This document shows, piece after piece, positions 24,054-31,659 of a stretch of DNA of 64,000 nucleotides (positions are counted from its first letter, which is position 1; every line of letters begins with the position of its first letter). The position numbers were made by a program, and so were the translations under genes. The notes beneath the pieces are model-generated. The model did not search any database, was not told the DNA's origin, and saw only the letters and a list, made by a program, of their open reading frames with translations. Source of the stretch: Nonomuraea maritima (GTDB lineage: Bacteria > Actinomycetota > Actinomycetes > Streptosporangiales > Streptosporangiaceae); assembly GCF_900100395.1 (NCBI RefSeq), contig NZ_FNFB01000007.1, positions 62,001 through 126,000 on the forward strand. The letters are read 5' to 3'.

Positions 24054-24704
24054 ATGAAGCTGCTCTCCGTCAATATCGGCCGGCCCCGCCCCAACCCGTG
24101 GAAGGGGCTGAGTTTGACGGGCATCGACAAGCGGCCCGTCGACGGTCCGGTCGCCGTCACCGCCCCCGGCCCCAAGGGCACCGGCGCGGTCGGCCTCGCC
24201 GGTGATCGGGTCTATGACGTGAAGCACCACGGTGGCTTTGACCAGGCCGTCTACGCGTATGCCCGCGAGGATCTCGACGGGTGGGAGGCCGAACTGGGCA
24301 GGACGCTCGCGAACGGGGTCTTCGGTGAGAACCTCACGACCCTGGGCCTGGACGTCAACGGCGCCCTGATCGGTGAGCGCTGGCGGATCGGGCCTGATGT
24401 CGTCCTGGAGGTGTCGTGCGCGCGTATCCCGTGTGCCACCTTTCAGGGCTGGCTGGAGCGTGAGGGCTGGATCAAGCAGTTCACCCATGCCGCACGGCCG
24501 GGCGCGTATCTGCGCGTGATCGAGCCTGGCGAAATCCGCGCCGCTGACCCGGTTCAGGTCGTGCACCGGCCCCACCATGACGTGACCGTCGCGCTCGTCT
24601 TCCGGGCGATGACTCTGGAGCCGCAACTGCTGCCGCGGCTGCTGGTCGCCGACGCGCTGCCGGAGGAGGAGAAGGAACTGGCCCGCCGGCGCACTACCGC
24701 ATAG
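24054..24704 (+). CDS. MOSC domain protein, YiiM-like
   Basis: 216 aa. It begins MKLLSVNIGRP as in the YiiM group. GLAGDRVYDVKHHGGFDQAV contains the MOSC-typical GD-x6-HGG pattern; FGENLTTLGLDVNGALIGER follows, and SCARIPCATFQGW holds the conserved Cys. MOSC proteins bind molybdenum cofactor sulfur; YiiM reduces N-hydroxylated compounds such as 6-hydroxylaminopurine. It has a leaderless start 7 nt after TACCGT. It sits between two IS982-like scraps in opposite orientation and so may have moved with them. Confidence 0.85.
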   Translation: MKLLSVNIGRPRPNPWKGLSLTGIDKRPVDGPVAVTAPGPKGTGAVGLAGDRVYDVKHHGGFDQAVYAYAREDLDGWEAELGRTLANGVFGENLTTLGLDVNGALIGERWRIGPDVVLEVSCARIPCATFQGWLEREGWIKQFTHAARPGAYLRVIEPGEIRAADPVQVVHRPHHDVTVALVFRAMTLEPQLLPRLLVADALPEEEKELARRRTTA

Positions 24705-24753
24705 GCACCGATTCCAGCAGATCGCCAGCGAGGAGGGAGTCCAACGTCGGTGT

Positions 24754-24873
24754 GTGAAGTCAGGGTTGGACTCCATCGCGACCGCACTCCAGGTGAAGAC
24801 CGACGACCTGCTGAAGGATTCGCCGCAGCTCACCCCCTGGCGGCCAACGGTGGAGTATCGCACCGCAACCTAG
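24754..24873 (+). pseudogene. IS982-like transposase remnant, N-terminal end
   Basis: 39 codons reading GLDSIATALQVKTDDLLKDS then PQLTPWRPTVE, ending in TAG. This resembles the N-terminus of actinobacterial IS982 transposases (pattern NLD-LATALYV-IDD-LK-SP-LAPWRP), after which the frame is lost. It is on the opposite strand from the C-terminal remnant at 23860-24015, so the two pieces are either from two elements or were rearranged around the MOSC gene. Confidence 0.55.
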
Positions 24874-24885
24874 CGACGCGGAAAT

Positions 24886-25031
24886 GGTCCACCAGAGCCA
24901 GTAAGGCGGGCCCGCCGGCCAGCCGGGATCCGGCCTTCCCAGCCGGCGGGCGGTTACCGATCTTCGGCAGCGATCCAACCCGGCGGCGGATTGAAAGACC
25001 AGCCATCACCTGGGCGAGCGGGAATGCTCAA
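24886..25031 (-). pseudogene. Degraded fourth copy of the PPGW/WW-domain family
   Basis: A minus-strand reading from TTG 25031 gives SIPARPGDGWSFNPPPGWIA, an in-frame TAA, PPAGWEG, then after a frameshift PDPGWPAGPPYWLWWTISAS. This is the N-terminal domain of the three intact neighbours, disabled by a stop and a frameshift and cut off next to the transposase fragment. Its TTG overlaps the stop of the intact upstream gene (TTGA), so it was once the second gene of an operon. Confidence 0.8.
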
Positions 25032-25948
25032 ATCTCGTCCTCGGTGCGCTCAGCCAGGCCCTCCTGCCGGGCGACGGGATTCCATAAATCGACGAATTCG
25101 GTTTTCGCGGCGGTGGCTTCTTCAGAGGCGACGTTGCCGGCGTCGTAGTCCGCGTCGCCGACCGTCGGGCCCGTGCAGTCGTGGGCCTTGTACCGCTTGG
25201 CCCACTTCAGGTACGCCTGGTCGGCTCGGTGCGAGGCGGTCAGCGCCTCCACCAGGGCGGACTCCAGTTGCTGCCCTGAAGCGAGCGCGTCCGTGTCGAG
25301 CTCGCCGGCTGCTGCTGCCTGCTCCGCACGCTGCCGGGTAACTCGCTCGATGGATTTGATCCCGGAATCAACGTTCGAGCAGCGCAGGATCGTCTGGATC
25401 GCGCGGGTGAGACTTCCCCGGCTGGGCTTGCTCTCGTCGAGAAGGTCGTCGATCGCGAGTGCCTGTTCGTGTGCCTCCTGGCTGGTCACGGTCTCGGGCG
25501 GAGAGGATGGGGAGGGCGGCGAGGGTGCCGGGGGCGTCTTGGACGGTGGGGCGGAGGACGCGGCGGCGGCCGCCTGTTCGGTTGCGGCAGCGATAGGTGT
25601 GCTGGGATCACCGCGGTCGGTGGTGACGAACACGATTGCTCCGGCCAGGCATCCGATCGCGACCCCCAATGCGACCAGCGGCCGCAGGAGTCCGTGGCGA
25701 GCAGGCTGAACCGCCGTCGTCGCCGGGGAGGGCTCGATCACCGTGGGAGGAAGTTGGGCAGCGGCCTGGCCGGGGGCCGCCGCGGCTTCCGCGTCGCGCA
25801 CCCACCAGATCCAGTACGGCGGCGCTTCGGGCCAGTCGTCCTCGGGGCCGCCCCAGGCAGGCGTGGGTACCCAGCCGTCCGGAGGCGTGGGCCAGCCAGG
25901 TGGCGAGCAAAACCGCCATTCAGGGCCGGGGCGCGGAGGGATGTTCAC
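25028..25948 (-). CDS. PPGW/WW-domain membrane protein, unknown function (copy 1)
   Basis: 306 aa from GTG 25948. Domain 1 (1-50) is rich in Trp, Pro and Gly: IPPRPGPEWRFCSPPGWPTP, then PPYWIWWV. A Pro/Ala linker leads to one membrane helix (about 89-110, LVALGVAIGCLAGAIVFV), then a Ser/Pro-rich stretch and a helical C-terminal domain with basic and acidic repeats, ending ERTEDEI. The N-terminal module would be cytoplasmic and the C-terminal domain outside. Similar Trp/Pro modules occur in many actinobacterial membrane proteins of unknown role. It is divergent from two intact relatives. Function not known. Confidence 0.75.
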   Translation of the reverse strand: MNIPPRPGPEWRFCSPPGWPTPPDGWVPTPAWGGPEDDWPEAPPYWIWWVRDAEAAAAPGQAAAQLPPTVIEPSPATTAVQPARHGLLRPLVALGVAIGCLAGAIVFVTTDRGDPSTPIAAATEQAAAAASSAPPSKTPPAPSPPSPSSPPETVTSQEAHEQALAIDDLLDESKPSRGSLTRAIQTILRCSNVDSGIKSIERVTRQRAEQAAAAGELDTDALASGQQLESALVEALTASHRADQAYLKWAKRYKAHDCTGPTVGDADYDAGNVASEEATAAKTEFVDLWNPVARQEGLAERTEDEI

Positions 25949-26116
25949 CTGATTCCACTTCCGACTTGATCACAATCGAGTTTGGATTATCGCTGTGCGA
26001 TCGTTAGGCGGCAATGGTGGTGGATTGCACTTTTGGAACGATTGATGACTTGAGGGATCGCCGGTATGCATAATGCCGTTTGACGATCGTCGGCGTCTCG
26101 ACAGGCAAGGTGCTCG
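25949..26116. promoter_or_regulatory. Shared upstream region of divergent PPGW genes
   Basis: 168 bp, noticeably AT-richer than its surroundings (about 25970-26080). It must hold the promoters for both PPGW units. I see no clear -35/-10 pair or palindrome. Confidence 0.4.
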
Positions 26117-26785
26117 TTGCGGATCCCACCACGTCCGGGTGCCGGATGGTTGTTCAACCCACCTCCAAGCTGGCCGGTCCCCCCGCAGGAGTGGGAGCCG
26201 CACGCCGGTTGGCCCGGACCTGAGGCCGGCTGGCCTGTGCCGCCCCCCGACTGGACGTGGTGGATCAGTGCAGAGGGCGGGTCGAGCACTGCCGCTACCC
26301 GTAGCGGGCTGCCCCTGCTCCACACCCTGATCTACGCCCTCGCAGGAGTCCTCTTCGCCGCCGGCGTCGTGGTGGTCCTGGTCGGCGGCGGAAAACGTCC
26401 GCCACTCGTGATCGAGCCGCCGATCACCGTGGACGCCCTGGTCACCGCGCTCGGCGAGGGCGACTACCGCTGCTCTGCACCGCAGCCGGCCGTGCGCTTC
26501 GACGGCGACGAGGCCATCGCGTGCCACGAGGAACTCGGACACCATCCGGCCGTCATGACTTTCGGTAGCCGCCGAACCCAGGACGATGCAGTGGCTCGAA
26601 TCAAGGGCTTCCGGACCTACGGGCCCGACAACCACCTCGCCGTCGGAGAGGGATGGGCCGTCAACTGCGGGCCCGTCGAGGCGTGCACCGAGGCCGCCCA
26701 GGGAATCGTGGAGGCGCTGGGCGGCCAGATGATCACGATTCCCTCCATTGGTGAACTACCCGCTGACTCACAAGGATCACAATGA
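26117..26785 (+). CDS. PPGW/WW-domain membrane protein, unknown function (copy 2)
   Basis: 222 aa from TTG 26117, which places the shared IPPRPGAGWLFNPPPSWPVP module at residue 3, as in the other copies. WPVPPPDWTWW ends the module at about 49. One membrane helix (about 69-93, LIYALAGVLFAAGVVVVLVG) is followed by an extracytoplasmic domain with three Cys (YRCSAPQ, AIACHEE, VNCGPVEACTE has two more) and a pattern of sequence capture not recognised. The stop overlaps the next gene's ATG (ATGA), so the two form an operon. Function not known. Confidence 0.75.
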   Translation: MRIPPRPGAGWLFNPPPSWPVPPQEWEPHAGWPGPEAGWPVPPPDWTWWISAEGGSSTAATRSGLPLLHTLIYALAGVLFAAGVVVVLVGGGKRPPLVIEPPITVDALVTALGEGDYRCSAPQPAVRFDGDEAIACHEELGHHPAVMTFGSRRTQDDAVARIKGFRTYGPDNHLAVGEGWAVNCGPVEACTEAAQGIVEALGGQMITIPSIGELPADSQGSQ

Positions 26786-27510
26786 AGATTCCGCCGCGAC
26801 CCGGACCCGGGTGGAGGTTCAACGCGCCTCCGGGCTGGCCTCCCACCCCCGATGGATGGGAGCCCACCGAAGGCTGGGGCAGGCCCGACCCCTCGTGGCC
26901 GTCCGCGCCGCCGTACTGGTCGTGGTGGGTCGAGGAGTACGACGGCGAGGTCCCCGCTTCCGGCTCCGCAACGACCGCGCTGCCCGGGGCGGATCCCGCG
27001 CCCGGCCGAGAGCCGGGTCCGGCGCCTGGGTCAGGACCGCACGCCGCGCCGCCGGTGCCGGCGCTGGTCCTGCCGCCGCGCCGGATCCGCGTCAAACCTT
27101 CCTATATTGGCGCGGGTATGGCCGCCGTGCTGGTTGCCGTGCTGCTTGCTGGCGTGCTCGCGATGGCATCGGCGACGAAGTCACGTGAGGCGACGTCAGC
27201 AGGCGAGGAGGTCTCCGCCACGATGAATGATGATCCGAACATCACGGTGGTCGTCGACAAGGACTTCCAGCCGGCCACCACGCGCACCGAGATCGTCTAC
27301 GTCGACGGTGAGTGCCTGACACTCTCGAGCTGGGGCAACTGCTATCAGCGTAGGCAGGTGCCGGTCCACCAGCGAGTGCCGGTGCCCGAGCAGTACTACC
27401 TGGTGATCAGGAAGGGCACGACGGGTCAGAGCCGGATGGTGGTGGACGCCTTCTCATACCGAAGCTGCGCGCCCGGCGATGAGTGGCCCGCGTGTAGGGA
27501 CGGGGGTTGA
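26782..27510 (+). CDS. PPGW/WW-domain membrane protein, unknown function (copy 3)
   Basis: 242 aa. N-terminal module MKIPPRPGPGWRFNAPPGWP to PPYWSWWV (about 50), linker rich in Pro/Gly/Ala, membrane helix (about 109-132, YIGAGMAAVLVAVLLAGVLA), then an outside domain with four Cys (GECLTLSSWGNC, YRSCAPGDEWPACRD). The C-terminal domain differs from that of copies 1 and 2, so only the N-terminal module and membrane plan are shared. Overlaps the upstream gene by 4 bp. Confidence 0.75.
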   Translation: MKIPPRPGPGWRFNAPPGWPPTPDGWEPTEGWGRPDPSWPSAPPYWSWWVEEYDGEVPASGSATTALPGADPAPGREPGPAPGSGPHAAPPVPALVLPPRRIRVKPSYIGAGMAAVLVAVLLAGVLAMASATKSREATSAGEEVSATMNDDPNITVVVDKDFQPATTRTEIVYVDGECLTLSSWGNCYQRRQVPVHQRVPVPEQYYLVIRKGTTGQSRMVVDAFSYRSCAPGDEWPACRDGG

Positions 27511-27596
27511 TGCCGCACGTCGGGTGCCGGCAAGGCTCACATCACCGCCCGGGTAACGCTCGGCTGCGCCGATTCGGGGGCGTGTGAGTCCCGGGG

Positions 27597-28550
27597 TCAG
27601 TCAACCGTGATGACGAGCTTGCCGGGCGCGTTGCCCGCCGCCAGGTCAGCCACCGCGGTGGAGGCCTCCGCCAGGGAGTAGGTGCGTCCAACGGCCGGTC
27701 GCACGGTGCCGGCCTCGATGAGGTCGCGCAGCGCGTTCAGGTCAGCGGTGCGGGTCAGCGCGATCAGTGTGTCCAGGCGCCGGCGCGTGAACAGGGAGAT
27801 CAGCCGGGCGGCCGGCAGCCGGCCGAGCCCGCCGAACCACCGGCCGCCGCCCTCGCCGCCGACGATGACGAGCCGGCCGCGCTCGGTGAGCAGTCCGCGC
27901 AGGAGCGCCAGTGGCCGGATGCCCGCGATGTCGATGATCAGGTCGTACGTCCCGGTGAGCGGCTCGCACGTGTAGTCGATGACGGCCTGGGCGCCCAGCG
28001 ACCGGACGAGGTCGGCCTTGGCCGTGCTGCACACGGCGGTGACGTGGGCGCCGCCGGCGACCGCGAGTTGCGTCGCGAAGCTGCCGACTCCACCGCCGGC
28101 GCCGATGACCAGCACCTTCTCTCCGGCGGCGACCTGGCCGAGTGCCCGTAACGCGGTCACCCCTGACACGGGTACGGCCGCCGCTTCAGTGAAGCTCAGG
28201 TTGGCGGGCTTGCGGGCGAGCTTGCCCGGGCGGGCGAGCGCGAACTGCGCGTACGCGCCGGTCGCCGCGCCGTACACCTCGTCGCCGGGACGGAACGCGG
28301 TCACGTTGGCGCCGACGGACTCCACGACGCCGGCCACGTCCATGCCCGGCACGCGGTTGCGGGGCCGGCGCAGGCCCAAGCCGAGGCGGCCGATGAGCGG
28401 CAGCCCGGTCATGACGTGCCACACGCCGTAGTCGACGCCGGCCGCGTGCACCCGGATCAGCACATCGTCGGCGCCGGGCGTCGGGGTCGGGACCTCACCG
28501 AGGCTCAGCACGTGCGGCGGGCCGTACTCGTCCTGGACGATCGCCCTCAT
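27597..28550 (-). CDS. Zinc-independent NADPH:quinone oxidoreductase-like (MDR family)
   Basis: 317 aa from ATG 28550 (GGAGA upstream). Medium-chain dehydrogenase fold: GroES-like N-terminal domain (MRAIVQDEYGPPHVLSLGEV), substrate loop, and a Rossmann domain with VLVIGAGGGVGSFATQLAVA; the GGGVGS motif matches the quinone oxidoreductase subgroup. Catalytic and structural zinc ligands are absent. It probably reduces enones or quinones with NADPH. The start overlaps the stop of the XRE regulator gene (ATGA), so it is the last gene of a three-gene operon. Confidence 0.88.
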   Translation of the reverse strand: MRAIVQDEYGPPHVLSLGEVPTPTPGADDVLIRVHAAGVDYGVWHVMTGLPLIGRLGLGLRRPRNRVPGMDVAGVVESVGANVTAFRPGDEVYGAATGAYAQFALARPGKLARKPANLSFTEAAAVPVSGVTALRALGQVAAGEKVLVIGAGGGVGSFATQLAVAGGAHVTAVCSTAKADLVRSLGAQAVIDYTCEPLTGTYDLIIDIAGIRPLALLRGLLTERGRLVIVGGEGGGRWFGGLGRLPAARLISLFTRRRLDTLIALTRTADLNALRDLIEAGTVRPAVGRTYSLAEASTAVADLAAGNAPGKLVITVD

Positions 28551-28777
28551 GGGGGGTCTCCTTCGATGTCGGGGTACTGGAAGACGTCGTCGAGTCCGAC
28601 CCGGAACACCCGGGCGATGCGAAACGCCATCTCCAGCGAGGGGGAGTAGCGACCCTGTTCGATCGCGATGATGGTCTGGCGGGTGACGCCGACCCGGTCG
28701 GCCAGCTCGGCCTGGGTCATCTCGTCGTGCGCGAACCGCAGGGCCCTGATCGCGTTGGTGACCCGCGTCGGCTTCAC
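28547..28777 (-). CDS. Small XRE-family regulator
   Basis: 76 aa, a single HTH_3 domain: MTQAELADRVGVTRQTIIAI then EQGRYSPSLEMAFRIARVF. Proteins of this size (YozG-like) usually regulate the adjacent membrane protein. GTG 28777 is chosen because it gives a 4-bp GTGA overlap with the upstream stop; GTG 28780 is one codon longer. The operon promoter is flanked by 9-bp inverted repeats that it may bind. Confidence 0.85.
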   Translation of the reverse strand: MKPTRVTNAIRALRFAHDEMTQAELADRVGVTRQTIIAIEQGRYSPSLEMAFRIARVFRVGLDDVFQYPDIEGDPP

Positions 28778-29205
28778 CACGTCTGGAAGCCGCCCTTGCG
28801 GTACGCCATGATCTTGGCAAACGAGCTGAGCACCGAGGACAGCACGAACGCCAGGTAGACGGCGTTGGCGATCCAGAAGTGGCGCAGCTCGGCGATGGAC
28901 ATGACCAGTGCGGCGAGCGCGCCGATGACGAGGATCGACTGCCCGATGCGCTCGCTCACGTGGTTGATCTCACGGTCGCGCTCGTCGGTGCGGTCGGCGC
29001 CGTGGCCGCCCGCGATGGCCATCGCGATGTTGGCCACGATCGCGGCGACGATGGCGCCACCGATGGTCCACAGCAGAGTTCCCGCGTAGGCGACGTCGGC
29101 GAGCGGGCCGTCGCCGGTCCGGCCCAGGACGATCGCCACGTAGATCGCGTACGCGCCGAAGGAGACCACGATCATCACCCAGGCGCGCTTCTCCTCGAAG
29201 GCCAT
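28774..29205 (-). CDS. Four-helix membrane protein, DUF2178-like
   Basis: 143 aa with four predicted helices in two hairpins (about 9-28, 38-64, 88-106, 112-133). The cytoplasmic loop between hairpins carries DERDREINHVSERIGQSILV, a pattern I associate with DUF2178-like proteins next to small XRE regulators. GAGGAG is 5 nt before the ATG. First gene of the operon. No transport or catalytic motif; role unknown. Confidence 0.75.
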   Translation of the reverse strand: MAFEEKRAWVMIVVSFGAYAIYVAIVLGRTGDGPLADVAYAGTLLWTIGGAIVAAIVANIAMAIAGGHGADRTDERDREINHVSERIGQSILVIGALAALVMSIAELRHFWIANAVYLAFVLSSVLSSFAKIMAYRKGGFQTW

Positions 29206-29215
29206 GCCCGCTCCT

Positions 29216-29284
29216 CATGTAAAACAAAGCTGACATCACTCAAGGTAAAGCGCGCCGGACATGGTGTCAAAGTTTTTTTACATG
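29216..29284. promoter_or_regulatory. Inverted 9-bp repeats flanking the XRE operon promoter
   Basis: CATGTAAAA (29216-29224) and TTTTACATG (29276-29284) are perfect inverted copies 51 bp apart. One lies in the 5' leader and one just upstream of the -35. Two half-operators on either side of a promoter suggest binding by the XRE protein, possibly by looping. Confidence 0.55.
29242..29270 (-). promoter_or_regulatory. Promoter, perfect -35 TTGACA / 17 nt / -10 TACCTT
   Basis: On the minus strand TTGACA (29265-29270) and TACCTT (29242-29247) have a 17-nt spacer. It drives the membrane protein-XRE-oxidoreductase operon with a leader of about 30 nt containing GAGGAG. Confidence 0.8.
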
Positions 29285-29405
29285 CACCATCGGTGACACC
29301 CTCAATCTGGTCGCGGTTTTGATCACCCGCGAACGCCCCCGAGATCGCCGCATCGAGCGACGCTCTGATGGAAAGGAAAGCGATACCGGTCGCGAATGAC
29401 CGTCG

Positions 29406-30629
29406 TCAGGTACAGGCCGGTGCTGCGGGGTCGGCGGTCAGGTGTTCTGCCTTGATCGTCTCGGGCTCGTCGATCCAGCCGGCGGTCAGGATGAGATGGC
29501 TGCGGCGGTCGACGGTGAGGAAGCCGAAGGGGCGGGCGTAGTCGAGGCCGACGTGCCGTACGCGGTACGGGGGTCGAGGGGCTGGTCCGGCCCCGACGGC
29601 ACCCACGGCGGTGAGCGCGGCGGACTCGAAGCCTGTCGCCTCGAAGGAGGCGACGACGTTCTGCCGGGCCTGGGTGACGGCGAGGGGCACGGGGCTGACG
29701 CCGGGGAGATGTCCGTGGGTCACGTCGGTCACCGTCGCCAGGCCGAACACTTGCGGCAGATCCAGCAGGTCATGTTCTGAGGTGACGGTGAACCGCGGCA
29801 CGGTGACGTTCAACGCGTCGTCAGGGGTGTGATCCCGGACCAGGCGAACGGTCAGGCCAGGTCCTGGCTCGCCCACGCCGAGGACGTCGACGCCCGTCGA
29901 GGGGTGGCGTCCGGCCAGGACGTCGATGCCCGCGGTGAGAACGTGTGCGGGTTTCATCGACTCCTCGCCGAGGAGGAGGTGGACGTCGATGCCGCCTGTC
30001 CCCATGACGCGAAGCAGGGTCAGCGGGCCGGCCGGGGTGTCGGCGATCCGGGCCCGGTCGAGCACGCGGGTGCTGCGGCTTAACACGTGGATCTCGCGCT
30101 CGGCCCACGGCCCTGTGTCGAACCCGCCGATGTCCTCGGTGAACGGGCGGAGCCACGTGGTGCGTACGGTGAGCGCCATGGCCAGGACCAGGAGCGTGTC
30201 GTCGGTCAGCTGGAGCGGCATGGTGGGGATGAGCCCGCCGGTCCGTTCGTGCGCCCACCTGTCGAGCCGGCGCTGGTCGGCAGCTAGGTCCGAGGTCAGC
30301 TCCCCGAACATCCCGGAGGGAAGGGTAGCGGTCCAGGTCGGACGCAGCGGCAGGTCCGGCCGGGACCACAGGCCCAGCGCTGATCGGATCGCCGGAGAAC
30401 CGTCCATGATCGACAGTACGGTTCGGGCCGCTTGAGAGGCGGTGGCGGCGTCCGTTCCGACGGCGTCCAGCAGTTCCGTACGCGCCGGCCCTGTGGCTGC
30501 CGCTGCCAGGTACGCCAGCAGCGGCCACGCGCCTGCGCCGGCCATCGCGACCGATCCACCCGCACACGCCTGCGCCCATCGGGCGGTCAGCGCGTTGGCC
30601 GCGGCCACCGGGCTGTGTCGATCATGCAT
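29406..30629 (-). CDS. Serpin family protein
   Basis: 407 aa, the length of a one-domain serpin, no signal peptide. Serpin-like features: LTSDLAADQRRLDRWAHERTGG corresponds to the helix F/sheet A region (IN-WV-E-T-G-I); MALTVRTTWLRPF matches the shutter N-A-YF-A-W--F segment; FEATGFESAALTAVGAV is the reactive-loop hinge (E-G-x-A-A-A-T); ARPFGFLTVDRRSHLILTAG is the DRPF-F-I end signature. Serpins trap serine proteases by loop insertion; bacterial ones are uncommon. The start lies 7 nt after a TACGGT box on the minus strand. A 69-bp piece of its 5' end recurs at 34330-34398. Target unknown. Confidence 0.8.
   Translation of the reverse strand: MHDRHSPVAAANALTARWAQACAGGSVAMAGAGAWPLLAYLAAAATGPARTELLDAVGTDAATASQAARTVLSIMDGSPAIRSALGLWSRPDLPLRPTWTATLPSGMFGELTSDLAADQRRLDRWAHERTGGLIPTMPLQLTDDTLLVLAMALTVRTTWLRPFTEDIGGFDTGPWAEREIHVLSRSTRVLDRARIADTPAGPLTLLRVMGTGGIDVHLLLGEESMKPAHVLTAGIDVLAGRHPSTGVDVLGVGEPGPGLTVRLVRDHTPDDALNVTVPRFTVTSEHDLLDLPQVFGLATVTDVTHGHLPGVSPVPLAVTQARQNVVASFEATGFESAALTAVGAVGAGPAPRPPYRVRHVGLDYARPFGFLTVDRRSHLILTAGWIDEPETIKAEHLTADPAAPACT
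30526..30594. repeat. 69-bp direct repeat, copy A (inside the serpin gene)
   Basis: Matches 34330-34398 at 66 of 69 positions in the same orientation. It encodes the serpin segment around ARWAQACAGGSVAMAGAGA. Confidence 0.9.
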
Positions 30630-30636
30630 GCGGGTG

Positions 30637-30642
30637 ACCGTA
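30637..30642 (-). promoter_or_regulatory. -10 box TACGGT, leaderless serpin start
   Basis: On the minus strand TACGGT is followed by 7 nt and ATG 30629. No clear -35. Confidence 0.4.
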
Positions 30643-30676
30643 CAGGAGGCGGGTGTTCGGGGCTGAGGCATTCCTC

Positions 30677-31099
30677 TCACATGTACGAGCTCGCCCGACG
30701 CCGCAGATACTCCTCCAGTGACCCGGCGACCCACTTGCGCTCGTCGGTCTCGTGATCCCACACGAACAGGTCAGGCCCTCGCGCAGGGACGCGGACATGC
30801 GCGAACTGGTTCCCGCCGCCGTCGTCCCCCATGAACATGAGCTGGTCGAACGACATGTAGAGCTCGGCGAAGTCGGCGCTCTGCCGGAAGCGTGTGTTCT
30901 CCGTGATGATGTCCTGCACCGACCACACCAGCCCAGAGCCGTACTCGGCCTGAACGCCGTCCGTCTCACGCAGCAGTTCTCGCAGGTCGTCCGGCACCGT
31001 CTGGTTGAGCAGCCGCTCGATCTGATCGATGGCTTCATCGGAAGCAGGTACGGCGAACTCCGCATCGTCGTACAGCCCGCCGATCAGTTCCCTCCACAC
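30677..31099 (-). CDS. SMI1/KNR4 (SUKH) family protein
   Basis: 140 aa from GTG 31099 (GGAGGA 6 nt upstream). Typical SUKH layout: VPASDEAIDQIERLLNQTVP with DLRELLRETDGVQ (the LP-DL--LL---NG pattern), then LYMSFDQLMFMGDDGGGNQF and FVWDHETDERKWVAGSLEEY. SUKH proteins are frequently immunity proteins for polymorphic or contact-dependent toxins, but many are orphans. No toxin gene adjoins it. It lies 47 bp upstream of the serpin gene on the same strand. Confidence 0.85.
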   Translation of the reverse strand: MWRELIGGLYDDAEFAVPASDEAIDQIERLLNQTVPDDLRELLRETDGVQAEYGSGLVWSVQDIITENTRFRQSADFAELYMSFDQLMFMGDDGGGNQFAHVRVPARGPDLFVWDHETDERKWVAGSLEEYLRRRASSYM

Positions 31100-31229
31100 G
31101 GCGATTCCTCCCCAGGTTCGCGGGTGAGATCCCGAACGTCCTCGTGCTCCCATCCCGTGGCCGCTAGCCATGGGTCATTCTCGGACATGATCCAAGGGGC
31201 GCCGTCCGCACGCGAGGGCGCCAGGTCGT

Positions 31230-31659
31230 GTCCGCTTACGGTGCCGCCATGCCGCGGCTGATCTTGGCGTACAGGAAATGCAGATACCAGGCTGCGTCCG
31301 TCGGCCCAGCGGTCGAATCACTCTGCCAGGGACGAGCAGATGGCCACGATCCCCACTTCGGGCGACTGCTCCTCGGGAAAGTCCCACCCGTCGCCATCCC
31401 AGAGGTAGACAGGATTGCCGGGCTGAGTCAGCGACATCTACCAGTACATGGAGCATCCGGCGGCTACGAGGGGGAACCCGAGCACACTGCTCAACTCCGG
31501 GTGCTTCTCGTACTGTTCGAGCGCGTCCGGGCCGGTGCCGTTTGCCCGATGTCCGCCGGGTGGCAGTCCCAGAAGGGTGTGGGCGGGGCCGAAGCCGCCG
31601 TTGCTCATGACACGGACGACAGAATGCCAGTGAGGGCAGGGCCCAGGTAGTGCGGGCAC
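31230..31659 (-). pseudogene. SUKH-type gene broken by two in-frame stops
   Basis: A single minus-strand frame reads SNGGFGPAHTLLGLPPGG, LSSVLGFPLVAAGCSMYW, TAG, LTQPGNPVYLWDGDGWDFPE, CSSLAE, TGA, FDRWADGRS. The order (glycine-rich NGGFGP, aromatic-Cys strand, PV--WDGD, SLAEW--RW-DG) is that of larger SUKH proteins. The TGA (31318-31320) probably replaces the Trp of SLAEW. The 5' end is missing, cut near the NRPS remnant. No frameshift is needed, so decay looks recent. Confidence 0.7.

Noticed and set aside
28547..29205. XRE regulator plus small membrane protein as a toxin-antitoxin pair
   Set aside because: The membrane protein has a conserved cytoplasmic loop and four helices, unlike known small membrane toxins, and the third gene is an oxidoreductase. 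A regulator-target pair fits better.
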